DNA of 64,000 bases, from NCBI GenBank assembly GCA_964524145.1, contig CAZGCA010000021.1:3485-67484 (forward strand), written 5' to 3'. The notes beneath the pieces were generated by a model. The model searched no databases and had not been told where the DNA came from. It saw nothing but the letters and a program-made list of their open reading frames with translations. The DNA comes from CAZGCA01 sp964524145 (GTDB taxonomy: Bacteria; Hydrogenedentota; CAZGCA01). Every line of letters starts with the position of its first letter. Within the stretch, counting starts at the first letter, position 1. Both the position numbers and the translations under genes were made by a program. Below, one piece after another: positions 33,621-43,650 of this stretch.

Positions 33621-34241
33621 TTAGCTCCGAAGACGCGGCACGATTCGGCCGGTTCGGTTCATGTACGAGCGGTACTCGTCTCCAAAATGTTCGAGCATCA
33701 TCTGTTCCTCGCGGGTAACGCGATGCAGGTACAAGGGGAGAAAAGCAGCCATCATGGCCAGCCCGGCGATCCAGTTCTGCAACAACAACGCTTGCGCGAC
33801 CGCCCATAGCCAATGCGCGGCGTACATCGGATGGCGGATGTGGCCGAACACACCGCGGGTCACAAGCGAATGCTCCTCCCTGACTTGGAGTGTTGGCGAC
33901 CAGTTGCGTCCGAGATCAGCGTGCGACCGCCAGAGCAACCACAACGCGACGGCGAAGATCGTCGCGCCGGTCCAACCGATCACAAGGCCGGCCGTCGTCG
34001 GCAACCGGTAGTCCGCAAAATCCAACCATGACGAGAATATGTAGACGAGAGGGATAACCTGCATTCCCAGAAGTACAAATAGCATCAACGGCTTTTCCAG
34101 GCCTGTCGTACCACGCTCATCCGCGATTGTGCTGCGTTCACCTCGGCTCGCACGCCGTGCCCGGACCACACATGTTGCCCGGATCGCACATCCTGCAATG
34201 AAACAGATCAGGAAAACGATCTCGAAGATAGTATCCAGCAT
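33621..34241 (-). CDS. ICMT/PEMT-like membrane methyltransferase (206 aa)
   Basis: Integral membrane methyltransferase of the isoprenylcysteine-carboxyl/phospholipid type. The C-terminal SAM-binding signature is complete: GVFGHIRHPMYAAH, then REEQMMLEHFGDEYRSYMNRTGRIVPRL. About five membrane helices, usual length. Bacterial members methylate lipids or small molecules; the substrate is not known. It begins 128 nt after the sulfatase at 34370 and is not clearly in an operon. No promoter of good quality was seen. Confidence 0.85.
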   Translation of the reverse strand: MLDTIFEIVFLICFIAGCAIRATCVVRARRASRGERSTIADERGTTGLEKPLMLFVLLGMQVIPLVYIFSSWLDFADYRLPTTAGLVIGWTGATIFAVALWLLWRSHADLGRNWSPTLQVREEHSLVTRGVFGHIRHPMYAAHWLWAVAQALLLQNWIAGLAMMAAFLPLYLHRVTREEQMMLEHFGDEYRSYMNRTGRIVPRLRS

Positions 34242-34369
34242 GAATAAGCCTCGCGTTGTCGTTGTGCCTTGGTCAATTGGCTAACGGGCCCAACTGGTCG
34301 TGCCCGTTCGGTGTGAGACCCATGGGCCCGAGAACCGTCGACGTGAAGTCTGCCGTGTCAGCGGCCGTG

Positions 34370-35893
34370 TTATCTCCGTTTCACCTTGCACCGTTTCGCC
34401 CACGCGTTCCATAAACTCTCGAGTGAGCGCACGTTCCCGGGCATTTCCGCTGCCAGGTTGTTTATCTCCGTACGGTCAGTCTCTATGTCGTAGAGTTCCC
34501 ATGGATTGTTGCCGACGCTGACCAGCTTCCACGTGCCGCGGCGCACGGCTTTGTTGCCATTGAACTCCCAGAACAGTGCGTCGTGGCCTTCGCGCCGTCG
34601 ATCTTCGAAGATCGGGCGCAGACTCTTGCCCTCCAATGGCAGAATCTCGCGTCCTCCGTATTCGACCGGGTATTCAGCGTTCGCCACATCCAGGCAGGTG
34701 GCCATGACATCGATGATGTGGCCGACCTGGTGCGAGATGGAACCGCCGTTCCCGATCACTCTGGGCCATCGGGCGATGAACGGAGTGGCGTTCCCGCCCT
34801 CGTGGTTAAACTGTTTGTAGAGGCGGAACGGCGTGTTGCTGACGTTGGCCCAGGGAGTGTCGTAGGTGCGGTACGACTCGGCGGGTCCGGGCGCGATGTC
34901 CCTGGTCCTGTTGCGTTCGTAAGGGCAGCCGCCGTTGTCCGACAGGAACATCACAAGCGTGTTGTCTTCGACCCTCACTTCCTTAAGCTTGTTCATGATG
35001 CGGCCGACATTCTGATCCATCCGGTCGACCATGGCCGCGTAGACCGCCATCTTCAAGTCTTCGGCCTCTTTGTCCTTCACTGACTCCCACGGGGGCACGG
35101 CACGGATCTTCCCCCCGCGAGACCCGAGTTCCTCGGACTGCCGTTCGCTCAAGGCCCATTCCTTGTCGATAAGTCCCATATCGACCAGGCGCTTGTAGCG
35201 TTCCCTGCGGACGGCGTCCCATCCTTTCATGTACTTGCCGCGGTACTTGGCGATATCCTCGGGCAGCGCGTGGAGCGGATAGTGCGGCGCGTTATATGCC
35301 ACGTAGAGAAAGAAGGGTTTTTCCTTGCGACCCGCCTCGTCGAGAAACCGGAGCGCATAATCGGTGAACGCGTTGGTGGTGTAGAAACTCTCATCTTCCG
35401 TCGTGAACGGAGTCTCGTCGATGCGGAACGTCTTGTCCGGCTCGAAATAACTGCACGCGCCTCCGAGCATCCCGAAATAGCGGTCGAAGCCGCGTTGGAT
35501 TGGCGTGCTTTCGACGTGCCACTTGCCCGCCATCATCGTGGTGTAGCCCGCCGCGCGCAACGCCTCGGCTATGGTGACGCAGTTCCTCCGGTCGCCGAGG
35601 CTGACCTGCTGATGATACAACCCCGTGAGTATCGAGCTGCGGGTGGGGGTGCATTTGGCGCAGTTGTAGAACTGGGAGAACCGGACGCCGCCGCCGGCCA
35701 GCCGGTCCAGATTCGGCGTGTCAATTTCGCCGCCGTAGCACCCGATGTCCGAGTAACCCATATCGTCCGCCAGGACGAGAACAATGTTGGGACGCGTTCT
35801 CGGTGCGGCCAGCGCGCGATGTCCCGCCAGCGCGGCACCCATCAATCCCAACGTGTAGTGAGTTGTGGCCCTTAGAAACTCGCGTCTGTGCAT
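34370..35893 (-). CDS. Tat-exported arylsulfatase (507 aa)
   Basis: Sulfatase with Tat-like leader (HRREFLRA) and signal core to residue 30, metal site LADDMGYSD (residues 41-49), formylglycine Cys81 in C-T-P-T-R and second metal motif LSDNGG. The ATG at 35893 is 5 nt after the upstream sulfatase stop; a TTG three codons earlier would overlap that stop (TTGA), which is possible but less usual. Second gene of a two-sulfatase operon. No strong ribosome-binding site precedes it, so translation may depend on the upstream gene. Confidence 0.92.
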   Translation of the reverse strand: MHRREFLRATTHYTLGLMGAALAGHRALAAPRTRPNIVLVLADDMGYSDIGCYGGEIDTPNLDRLAGGGVRFSQFYNCAKCTPTRSSILTGLYHQQVSLGDRRNCVTIAEALRAAGYTTMMAGKWHVESTPIQRGFDRYFGMLGGACSYFEPDKTFRIDETPFTTEDESFYTTNAFTDYALRFLDEAGRKEKPFFLYVAYNAPHYPLHALPEDIAKYRGKYMKGWDAVRRERYKRLVDMGLIDKEWALSERQSEELGSRGGKIRAVPPWESVKDKEAEDLKMAVYAAMVDRMDQNVGRIMNKLKEVRVEDNTLVMFLSDNGGCPYERNRTRDIAPGPAESYRTYDTPWANVSNTPFRLYKQFNHEGGNATPFIARWPRVIGNGGSISHQVGHIIDVMATCLDVANAEYPVEYGGREILPLEGKSLRPIFEDRRREGHDALFWEFNGNKAVRRGTWKLVSVGNNPWELYDIETDRTEINNLAAEMPGNVRSLESLWNAWAKRCKVKRR

Positions 35894-35898
35894 GGAAT

Positions 35899-37491
35899 TC
35901 AAGCGCTGTCATCCAGCGGAACGTCGTACTCGAGCCTGAGTCGGTGCAGCTCGCTTTTCAGCCCTCTGATTACCGGAGCGTAGTCGGGGTTATCGTACTG
36001 GCTGCGCATCTCGTGCGGATCGGTTTCCAGATCGTAGAACTCCCACTCGTCGAGCGTGTAGAAGTAGACGAGCTTGTACCTGTCGGTGCGCACTCCGTAG
36101 TGTTTGTGGACTTTGTGGACGCGCCGTTCGCCTTCGTAGTAGTGGTAGTAGATGGACTTGCGCCAGTCGCCCGGCGTCTGCCCCTTCATCAGCGGGACCA
36201 GACTCTTGCCCTGCATGTCCCACGGGACGGGGACGCCGGCAATATCGAGAAAGGTTTCCGCGCAGTCGAGGTTCTGCACGAGTTCCGTGACATTCGAGCC
36301 CGGCTGGACCACCCCGGGCCATCTCGCCACCATCGGCGTGCGCAGCGACTCCTCGTAGATGAACCGTTTATCGAACCAGCCGTGTTCGCCGAGGTAGAAA
36401 CTCTGGTCGGACGAATAGAAGACGGCCGTATTCTTGTCCAGGCCGTTTTCCTCCAGGTAATCGAGGATTCGTCCCACGTTGTCGTCTATCGACGCGATGC
36501 ACCGCAGGTAGTCCTTCATGTAGCGCTGGTATTTCCAACGAACGAGGTCTTTGCCCTTGAGGTTCGCTTTCCTGAACGCCTCGTTCTTCGGTCCGTAAGC
36601 TGCATGCCACTGCGTTCGCTGCTGCTCGTCCATTCTGCCGAACGTGCGCGACCACGCTCGATACTGCGAAGACTTTTTATCCGGCGGCTCTGTGTCCCAC
36701 ACCTTGAGATCCATTTGCATGCGCATTGTCCGTGCGATAGTCATGTCCTGCTTTTTGGCTGCGGTGCCCCGGCCCTCGTAGTCGTCAAACAGGTTGTCGG
36801 GTTCAGGAATGGTCACGTCATCAAACGTTGTCAGATGGTCGGGGCCCGGCTCCCATTCCCTGTGCGGAGCCTTGTGTTGGACCATAAGCACGAACGGCTT
36901 GTTCGCGTTGCGCTCGTTCTTCAGCCAATCCAACGCCTTGTCCGTGATAATGTCGGTGACATACCCATGGACCTGCTCCCTACCCCGCGGCGTAAGGAAA
37001 TCGGGATTGTAATACTGTCCTTGACCGGGCAGCACCTCCCAGAAATCGAACCCGGTCGGGTCGCTTACAAGATGCCATTTGCCGACGATTGCCGTCTGGT
37101 ATCCTGCCTTCTGCAGCAGTTTCGGGAACGTCTGCTGGCTGCCGTCGAACTTCGGGCCGTTGTACGTGATACCGTTCAGATGGCTGTGTTTGCCTGTGAG
37201 AATGACAGCCCGGCACGGTGCGCAGATCGAGTTGGTGACGAAACTGTTGCGGAACACCACTCCCTCACCGGCGATGCGATCGATGTTCGGTGTGGGGGCC
37301 ACCGTTGCCAGTCGCCCGCCATACGCACTGACGGCGTTCTGAGCATGATCATCGCTATAGATAAAGAGTATATTGGGCCGGTTGCCCGTGCTTGGCGTTT
37401 CGCCCAAAACCGATGCGCCGGGTCCAGCGGCCACCGCCGCCGTACCGAACCCCATTGCCTTCAGAAAATCCCGTCTTCCGACATGTCTCAT
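35899..37491 (-). CDS. Arylsulfatase with CxPCR active-site variant (530 aa)
   Basis: Sulfatase with Tat-like leader (GRRDFLKA), metal site YSDDHAQNA, and formylglycine Cys90 in C-A-P-C-R, where the position after Pro is a second Cys rather than Ser, Thr or Ala. The sequence HLNGITYNG shortly after is typical of the iduronate/choline-type sulfatase branch; the second metal motif is SSDQSFYLG. Among ATGs at 37497 and 37491, the latter has AGGG at an 8-nt spacing. Leads the two-gene operon. A TATGAT box about 80 nt upstream may be its -10, with a poor -35. Confidence 0.9.
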   Translation of the reverse strand: MRHVGRRDFLKAMGFGTAAVAAGPGASVLGETPSTGNRPNILFIYSDDHAQNAVSAYGGRLATVAPTPNIDRIAGEGVVFRNSFVTNSICAPCRAVILTGKHSHLNGITYNGPKFDGSQQTFPKLLQKAGYQTAIVGKWHLVSDPTGFDFWEVLPGQGQYYNPDFLTPRGREQVHGYVTDIITDKALDWLKNERNANKPFVLMVQHKAPHREWEPGPDHLTTFDDVTIPEPDNLFDDYEGRGTAAKKQDMTIARTMRMQMDLKVWDTEPPDKKSSQYRAWSRTFGRMDEQQRTQWHAAYGPKNEAFRKANLKGKDLVRWKYQRYMKDYLRCIASIDDNVGRILDYLEENGLDKNTAVFYSSDQSFYLGEHGWFDKRFIYEESLRTPMVARWPGVVQPGSNVTELVQNLDCAETFLDIAGVPVPWDMQGKSLVPLMKGQTPGDWRKSIYYHYYEGERRVHKVHKHYGVRTDRYKLVYFYTLDEWEFYDLETDPHEMRSQYDNPDYAPVIRGLKSELHRLRLEYDVPLDDSA

Positions 37492-37804
37492 GATCATTTC
37501 CCTCTTTTCCGGCACCGCCGCCTACCTCTCACCGCAACCAGCACTGCGACACCTATCATCTCTCACGCCACGAACCTATCATACCGGAAACGGCAACCAG
37601 AAGTCAGCAATCCCATCCCTGGTCGTTGTGCGGGTACCCTCAGTACTGTTCGCCGAGATCGGCGACGAGATCGCGTTCTTCGAGTGCCGCGCCGAAGAAG
37701 AAGCAAGCGAGCCAACTTCATATTTCTGCCCCCAACACAGTTAGAATCAACGGACGGCCGAAGCGTCGCTCCAGCTCCGTTATGCAACACTGATTCGTCA
37801 GGCA
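37492..37804. other. Intergenic region without recognised content
   Basis: About 310 nt between the sulfatase start and the end of the kinase-like gene on the same strand. Apart from a TATGAT box near 37576-37581 (minus strand) I see no gene, repeat or RNA. Confidence 0.5.
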
Positions 37805-38554
37805 TCATAACAAGAGCATCGCCAGCAGGGTTGGCACCACCTGCATGGTCGCATTGTCCCAGCCGTGTGGTGACACTGCTTCGATACACGCGCAGGCAAT
37901 CGCCAGGATCGGAACTGTCAATACGGCTGGGTATGTGAATTGAAGTTCCGGTGAAAGCGCGATACCGCCAAGAATGGCAAGCAGCGACATAAACAGCACT
38001 GCGGCGGAACCCTCCCAACTGCGGATTGCTTTCACGGACGTTAGACAAGGAGCCTTGTACGTATGCTTGCCGAACCTCGTCCCGATGGGTTCACCGACGG
38101 CATCGCCCAGGCCCGTGACGAGGTATCCCACGACGGCAATCGGGCCGAAGAGAATGTTGGTAGCCAAGCCGCCGATGAGCGTCGCGAAATACGGCACCAC
38201 AACGTACCGTGTCCGGTGTGGCTCATCTTTCTCCCGGGCCATTGCTTCGTAAAGAAGGTGTCCCGGGCCTCTGAGGACGGCATAGAAGATGACCAGTGTG
38301 GTCATCCCACCGAAAAGACAAACCATAGGAGTACCCCAAAGCCACTGGATTGCCGCGACACTGCCAAAGATTAAGAAGTGGAACACCTTACGCGTGTATC
38401 CCGTTCTCAGGCCTTTGTGTTTCTTGAGCAAGCCGGCGAAATAGAGGCACGCATACGCCCACACGATGCCGATAGGTCCTCCGACGACGATAACCGTCCA
38501 CGGCGGAAAGTTCTCAACGAAGAACGATATTGTCCGCGTGAAGATCCAGTTCAT
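37805..38554 (-). CDS. Phytol/dolichol-kinase-like membrane protein (249 aa)
   Basis: Polytopic membrane protein of the CTP-dependent phytol/farnesol/dolichol kinase and CDP-diglyceride synthase superfamily. The signature runs GYTRKVFHFLIFG near residue 55, GLGDAVGEPIGTRFGKH, RSWEGSAAVLF, and EAVSPHGWDNATM near the end. Usual length of about 250 with about seven helices. It phosphorylates a prenol or a similar alcohol. Last of a minus-strand run; the upstream GH36-like gene ends 86 nt away, and no functional tie to glycan breakdown is obvious. Confidence 0.85.
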   Translation of the reverse strand: MNWIFTRTISFFVENFPPWTVIVVGGPIGIVWAYACLYFAGLLKKHKGLRTGYTRKVFHFLIFGSVAAIQWLWGTPMVCLFGGMTTLVIFYAVLRGPGHLLYEAMAREKDEPHRTRYVVVPYFATLIGGLATNILFGPIAVVGYLVTGLGDAVGEPIGTRFGKHTYKAPCLTSVKAIRSWEGSAAVLFMSLLAILGGIALSPELQFTYPAVLTVPILAIACACIEAVSPHGWDNATMQVVPTLLAMLLL

Positions 38555-38640
38555 CAGGATCGCCTCAAACCCAACATGACATCAGAGCTCAGCGTCGGCG
38601 CGATTGGCTGTCCGTTGGAGCGCTATGTTCTGTCCTCTTG

Positions 38641-40686
38641 TTATTGGCCGTCGTTGACGGGGAGCGCGTCGAAAACCAGTACCTCGAAAGGTTCGAGACG
38701 GAAAACGTGAACGGTGCCAGCCTTCGTTCTCAGACTCTGAATCCTCTGGTTTTTGTAAGGGCTTTCCAGAGCATAGTCTGTTGGGACGCCCGGCGGGAGT
38801 TCAAACGCTTGGGCCGCATCAAACGAGAACTCGTGAGTCTCGGAGTCCGGGTTTCGCAAAGTGACGGTACCTGCACGCGGCGTCCAGGCGGCCCAGCCAT
38901 AGACTTCGAGCTTGTCGGGATTGCCGCCAATCCAATGCGTGTCCACGAGAATGTCGGCGTTCTTTCTGCCCCACTTAGCGGCTTCGGCCAGATCGTCCCA
39001 CATCTGCCGCGTCAGCAGATGCGGTGAGATGTAGAGCTCCTGCAGGCCCGAACCACTGCCGAACATCGTTCTGATCTCGTGTCTGACCGACGTCTCGTCC
39101 CGTGGCATTCGTCCCGGCTCCGCGCGTTCTCCGATCACCAGCCCGTGGTTCATCAGCGAGTTCAGCGGATACAGCGGCCCTCTTTTGACAATCCGTTCGT
39201 ATACAAACTTGTCCCGATACGTGAGCCATTTCTCGCGATGGTTCCCCACCCCGGCAAATCCGGTATCGCCGCCCTGGCGCCAGATGGAATCCGCGTAACG
39301 CAACCAGAACGGCGACGGCCAGGTCCCCGTCGTAGCGTTCACAAACAGGTCCCGCTTCTCGTCGCGAAGTATTTCGGTCAGGCGGAGAATAGCTGCGAGA
39401 TCGTCCGCCAACTCTTCGGACGCTCCTGACGCATACGTCCCCCCGCCCATACCGTCAAACTTGAAGTAGTTCGCTCCATACTCCCGAACCATCCGCAGGC
39501 AGGTGTCGCGGAATGCGGTACCGTAGTGGGGTCCGGCCATCGAGAACCCGGCCTTGTTGGTCTCGAATCCCTGTTTCGTGCCGTGCTCGATGCGCAATTC
39601 TTTGGGACGTCCATAGCCGCCCCAGGGTGATAACCACACGCCGATGTTCGCGTCAAACTCTCGGGCTTTTCTGGCCACTTCAGCAAACCCTCTTGGGAAC
39701 CCTTCGTGGAAGCCCCAGAGCGAGTTGAAATCGTCCCATCCGTCATCCAGGACGAACGAATCGAGCTCGACATTTCTTTCAGTTACCAGTTCAAGGCCAA
39801 TTGCCGATATAGCTGCGACGGCCTCGTCCTCTGACATGCGGCTGTTTGGGCGGCCTATATTCAAGTGGTACCAGCTGTTGTAATGAAGGAACGGCCGGTA
39901 CGGGTGGGCCCGTTCCCGTTCGAGATAGTAGAGAAAGCCCCGGCGCAATTGGTCGTCCGGCACCACCCCGATGACTGAGGAGTACCGGAAGGGCGCGTTG
40001 GGTGAAAGAGTCCCGTTGCGTCGGTACGCGCACCGCACAACGTTCCCTTCGCACGTGTTGTCCGAGAGAGGATGTTCGAAGGCAAAGAACATGTCGCCGG
40101 AGACTACCGGAGATCCCTGCACGCTTCCCGCAACATGTGCGTCGTGCAAAGGCAGTTCGAGAAGCACTACCTCCTTTACCTCGATGTCGCTCGTCGTCGC
40201 TTTCAGGGTCACTTCTTGGCGGATGTAGTTCGAGCCGTCGTGCAGGATTCCGCGCCATTCCGCCTTCAACCCGCTGTCCGCGTGTACGAGATCGACCGCG
40301 ATCGCTTTCCCCTCGAGTCGGTCTGAATAGACTCTTGCGTTCTGGTCGGGATCGAGAACCTCGATTCGGGGAGCACCCACAGTGGTCATTTCATTCGCGG
40401 GAACCGTTGTTCCCCCGCCAAGTAACACCTGAAAAGCAGGCCGATCCACACCGAATGACTTGCTCCCCAAGAAGTCGGTCACTGACTCAAGGACGAGGCC
40501 GCCACCGGAAACCCTCCACGTCGACTGGATAACGTCGTTGCCCAGCGTCAGCTCGTTGTCCGCGCACGTTGCTTGTGCCGTGCCGGGTTGTCTGCCGGGA
40601 AAGCCTGGGATGGCATCTCCTTCGGCGCTCATTACTATGGTTACCGAAAGAGCCACTCCCACAAGACAAAGAAACCGTTTCCTCAT
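38641..40686 (-). CDS. GH36-like alpha-glycosidase family protein (681 aa)
   Basis: Exported (signal VALSVTIVMSAEG) clan GH-D-like enzyme. The N-terminal 260 residues form a beta-sandwich, and the barrel carries SFVLDDGWDDF (Asp314-Asp315), the WLSPWGGY strand and the nucleophile motif YFKFDGMGGG (Asp411), as in alpha-galactosidase relatives. Databases tend to call this branch enterotoxin-like, a misnomer. A beta-sandwich closes the protein (GTVTLRNPDSET). GGAG 7 nt upstream of the ATG decides the start over one 23 codons earlier. Follows the GH20-like gene by 97 nt. Sugar specificity unknown; alpha-galactoside is the default guess. Confidence 0.82.
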   Translation of the reverse strand: MRKRFLCLVGVALSVTIVMSAEGDAIPGFPGRQPGTAQATCADNELTLGNDVIQSTWRVSGGGLVLESVTDFLGSKSFGVDRPAFQVLLGGGTTVPANEMTTVGAPRIEVLDPDQNARVYSDRLEGKAIAVDLVHADSGLKAEWRGILHDGSNYIRQEVTLKATTSDIEVKEVVLLELPLHDAHVAGSVQGSPVVSGDMFFAFEHPLSDNTCEGNVVRCAYRRNGTLSPNAPFRYSSVIGVVPDDQLRRGFLYYLERERAHPYRPFLHYNSWYHLNIGRPNSRMSEDEAVAAISAIGLELVTERNVELDSFVLDDGWDDFNSLWGFHEGFPRGFAEVARKAREFDANIGVWLSPWGGYGRPKELRIEHGTKQGFETNKAGFSMAGPHYGTAFRDTCLRMVREYGANYFKFDGMGGGTYASGASEELADDLAAILRLTEILRDEKRDLFVNATTGTWPSPFWLRYADSIWRQGGDTGFAGVGNHREKWLTYRDKFVYERIVKRGPLYPLNSLMNHGLVIGERAEPGRMPRDETSVRHEIRTMFGSGSGLQELYISPHLLTRQMWDDLAEAAKWGRKNADILVDTHWIGGNPDKLEVYGWAAWTPRAGTVTLRNPDSETHEFSFDAAQAFELPPGVPTDYALESPYKNQRIQSLRTKAGTVHVFRLEPFEVLVFDALPVNDGQ

Positions 40687-40783
40687 AGCGAATCTCCATG
40701 TCAGTACCGGACAGGTGAGCCGTGCCGTTTCGCCACACATCCCACGGACGGCCACGAGGATGTATTCCCTCGCCTGTCTCAGA

Positions 40784-41821
40784 TTACTCAGTCTTCAGCA
40801 GTTTCAGACCTTCCACAATGGGAGGATATTCCGTCAATCTGTCTTTCTTCACGGACCAGGTAGTAAACAGGTGGCCGAGCATGTTCGGGTGGTTCTGGCT
40901 CTTGGCGTACCGGATCAGCGATCTTGTCGCACCCACTCGGTTCCACCCTGACGGGATCACCCGAAACCCCTTCTCGATAAACATCGGCACGGATGGATAT
41001 TCGTCCCTGTTCCCGTAATGCCAATCGCAGATAATGATGTCCTTCGGGATCATGTCAACCGCACCCGCCGTACCGTTCAGGGAGGATTCCCATTCGCCGT
41101 ACTTCATCTTCTCCCCGTCGATCAGCCGATCTCCCCACATCATCATTTCGACGCCTCTCGTCTTCACGAGGTGCAAGTAGTAATCGTTCACTGCTTTCGC
41201 GAAAAGCTCGGCGGGGTCTTTTCCTTTGGTGGACGGAGAATGTTCGCTGCCCAACAGAAACACCTCGTCCATTCCGACGTGCAATGCGTCGGACTCGAAG
41301 GCGTCAATCAGCTCGTCCATCAACCGGAAGACGATCTCATTGACTTTGGGGTTCAACGGGTCCCATTCTCGGCAGTAGATACCCTCGTTATTCGGAAACG
41401 CGCCGGGCGTGAGATCGAACTCCGGATACTTGATCAGGAGAGGGCCCGTTGCCGCTTTCCACGACTGGTGTCCCAGACACTGGAACTGCGGGATCAGTCG
41501 GATGCCGTGCTCCCGGCAAATCCCGACCAGTTTTCGAGCAGCAGCCTTCGAGATGGGGTTCTTCCCACTTCGCAACTCGGGATGAGATTGGTAATCAAAC
41601 CCGTAGTCGACCTCGAGAATCAGCACGTCGATCCCCATCTCGGCAAGGACAGGTATGTCCTTCCCCAGCGTCTCAAGAAGATCATCGTTCGTGTAGCCAA
41701 TTAAGTGTACGGCGCGCCATTTCCCGACCTGTCCTTGACCAGCTCCTGTCATGACACAACCTGCGCCTCCAAAAACAACAACCGCGATTACAAGTAGAAC
41801 TGCGAACAAATGTTGTCTCAC
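40784..41821 (-). CDS. GH20-like lipoprotein (345 aa)
   Basis: Lipoprotein signal with Cys22 (FGGAGC) leading to a beta-hexosaminidase-type TIM barrel: VLILEVDYGFDY, IPQFQCLGHQSW, and HVGMDEVF with the Asp185-Glu186 pair that assists catalysis in GH20. It lacks the separate N-terminal domain of classical GH20 enzymes and is only 345 residues long, so it is a minimal barrel. It may remove N-acetylhexosamine from glycans at the outer surface of the inner membrane or at the outer membrane. GTG start with GGAGG nine bases upstream. Middle gene of the run; 146 nt after GH10. Confidence 0.82.
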   Translation of the reverse strand: MRQHLFAVLLVIAVVVFGGAGCVMTGAGQGQVGKWRAVHLIGYTNDDLLETLGKDIPVLAEMGIDVLILEVDYGFDYQSHPELRSGKNPISKAAARKLVGICREHGIRLIPQFQCLGHQSWKAATGPLLIKYPEFDLTPGAFPNNEGIYCREWDPLNPKVNEIVFRLMDELIDAFESDALHVGMDEVFLLGSEHSPSTKGKDPAELFAKAVNDYYLHLVKTRGVEMMMWGDRLIDGEKMKYGEWESSLNGTAGAVDMIPKDIIICDWHYGNRDEYPSVPMFIEKGFRVIPSGWNRVGATRSLIRYAKSQNHPNMLGHLFTTWSVKKDRLTEYPPIVEGLKLLKTE

Positions 41822-41967
41822 GAGTCTATTCCTCCACCTCTAGCCTTATGCCAGATCATTGTCTGCCTTTCTCACGATTGCCAACAGTGACCTTAACCGT
41901 CGGCAGCGGCGTCTCTCGCCGGCTGGGCATTTGACTCGAAACGGCACAAGTAACGCCCCGCTTGCCA

Positions 41968-43650
41968 TTATCTTACGGTCACGCTGACTGTGTTGTTGTC
42001 GTCCTTCTCGAGGCGGAACTGCTGCTCAACGGTGGATTCGTCGCGCGTGACCTTTGCGACATATTCACCATGGAACCCGCGGAAAGAGAACGTACCGGTT
42101 TCGTCCGTCGTTCCCTCTGTTCTGGTTGTCCATTGCTCGTGAATGAGTTTCTTGAGAGCTGTGTAGGCGGGCTTCGGGGTGAGGTCTTTGCGGAGCAGTC
42201 CGCCCCCTTCCAGCCAGGAACCGGCGTCGCAGAGATCCCACCATGTGACCGCGACCACTGAGGGATGGGCGAAACAAACGGTATAGAACTTCTCGGCGTA
42301 GCCGGCTTGAGCAGTCTCGTCCCATTTCCCTTTGACGTGCGAGCCGATGATGCGTTGACCTGCAGAGGTCGGCGTGAACTCGGTGATGTGCAGTTCCTTC
42401 CCGAGCGTGGCGTACTTGTCGAGGATCGCGTGCACTCGATCGAGCGGAAATCCCATCGTACGGGGTTCGTGGGCCTGTATCCCTATCCCGTTAAAGGGCA
42501 CGCCGTTGCGTTTGGCTTCCTCGAGCAGTTCGAAGAAGGGAGGAAACCCGTTCGCCATAACGTAGTAGTCGTTGACGATAAGGTATGCGTCGGGATTGAC
42601 CTCCCGGGCCCAGCGATACGGTTGGTCGATCTCTATGGCCCTGCAATGAGAGGGCTCGTTGACCACTTCCCAAAACTCGATTCTTCCTCGATACCGACTG
42701 ATGATATCAGTGACACGCTTCTTCTGAACCTCGGGTTCGGGCTGCCCTCCGGCCCATGCGGGTTCGCCGGCATTATGGTCCCACAAAAGAGGATGACCTT
42801 TCATGCGGACGTTGTGACGAGCGCACCAGGAAACGACCTTGTCGGTATACGCGTAGTTGGGTTTGCCGCGCTCTTGCTCGTAGCCTCGCCAGTAGAAGCC
42901 TGTTGTCGCGTAGTTGAAAAGGTCGCGGAAACGTTCCTTGTAAAGCTCGTTCTCTTGTTGTGACTTGAACCGGTCGAACATATAGATGTTGCATCCGAAG
43001 AGGAAGTCGTGGGAACGCTGCTCGACGACAACGGTCGCGCCCTCTATCGGACGGTCTTCAGCGTCGACGACACGTATGGATGCGTTATCCTTTCGCGTTC
43101 TTTCGATTGAGGTGTTCGCCTGTTCAAGTGTTTTATCCTCGAGTTCCGCTCCGCGCTTTCGGGAGCTGTCTTGCCACTCCCTTTCGCTGCCCGGAACGGG
43201 TTCGGCAGCATCCCCAACGGGGAGAATCTCGATCTTGTCGAAATACAAGTTCCTGTCCTCCTTACCATCAGCCGCGTCGTTCTGGAAAACGAAGGCGATT
43301 TTGCGGACGCCCGGTTGCGTCTCGATCTGAAACTCGTAGGGTCGCGCTTCTCCCCCCTTGACGGTCACTGTCTCCGCGACGATTCCGTCGACGGATAGTG
43401 ACATGAGCGGCCACGTTCCTCCCAGCGGCGAGCCGTACGCGTGTGCGACGACTGTGTATTTGCCCCCCGCATGGAACCGAACGTAGTCGCCATACTCGCC
43501 GTTAGACCAGAGATTCCACGAACCTCGGTGCATGCCGCCAGCCGTCTTCACACGTGCCCGGCCGGCCTGGATGGTGAGCGCGAAGGCGGTGTTGCCAAGC
43601 ATTACCAGAATGAGTGTGGCCGTAACGGTGCACACCGCAAAACGTCTCAC
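41968..43650 (-). CDS. GH10 endo-xylanase with N-terminal CBM (560 aa)
   Basis: Signal peptide, then a xylan-type carbohydrate-binding module (about residues 25-145; GSWNLWSNGEYGDYVRF, YFDKIEIL) of the CBM36/60 kind, a linker and small beta domain, and a GH10 barrel (about 215-530). Acid/base Glu332 (WEVVNEPS) and nucleophile Glu424 (HITEFTP) are present, as is GHPLLWDH. A last small beta domain follows (GTFSFRGFHGEY). It should cut beta-1,4-xylan or related glycans outside the cell. Start is GTG with GAGGA just upstream. The saccharopine-dehydrogenase-like gene lies 101 nt upstream. Not sulfated-glycan related, so this strain handles more than one polymer. Confidence 0.92.
   Translation of the reverse strand: MRRFAVCTVTATLILVMLGNTAFALTIQAGRARVKTAGGMHRGSWNLWSNGEYGDYVRFHAGGKYTVVAHAYGSPLGGTWPLMSLSVDGIVAETVTVKGGEARPYEFQIETQPGVRKIAFVFQNDAADGKEDRNLYFDKIEILPVGDAAEPVPGSEREWQDSSRKRGAELEDKTLEQANTSIERTRKDNASIRVVDAEDRPIEGATVVVEQRSHDFLFGCNIYMFDRFKSQQENELYKERFRDLFNYATTGFYWRGYEQERGKPNYAYTDKVVSWCARHNVRMKGHPLLWDHNAGEPAWAGGQPEPEVQKKRVTDIISRYRGRIEFWEVVNEPSHCRAIEIDQPYRWAREVNPDAYLIVNDYYVMANGFPPFFELLEEAKRNGVPFNGIGIQAHEPRTMGFPLDRVHAILDKYATLGKELHITEFTPTSAGQRIIGSHVKGKWDETAQAGYAEKFYTVCFAHPSVVAVTWWDLCDAGSWLEGGGLLRKDLTPKPAYTALKKLIHEQWTTRTEGTTDETGTFSFRGFHGEYVAKVTRDESTVEQQFRLEKDDNNTVSVTVR

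Noticed and set aside
35803..37938. 711-codon plus-strand frame opposite two sulfatases
   Set aside because: Crosses two well-supported genes and has no recognisable domain.
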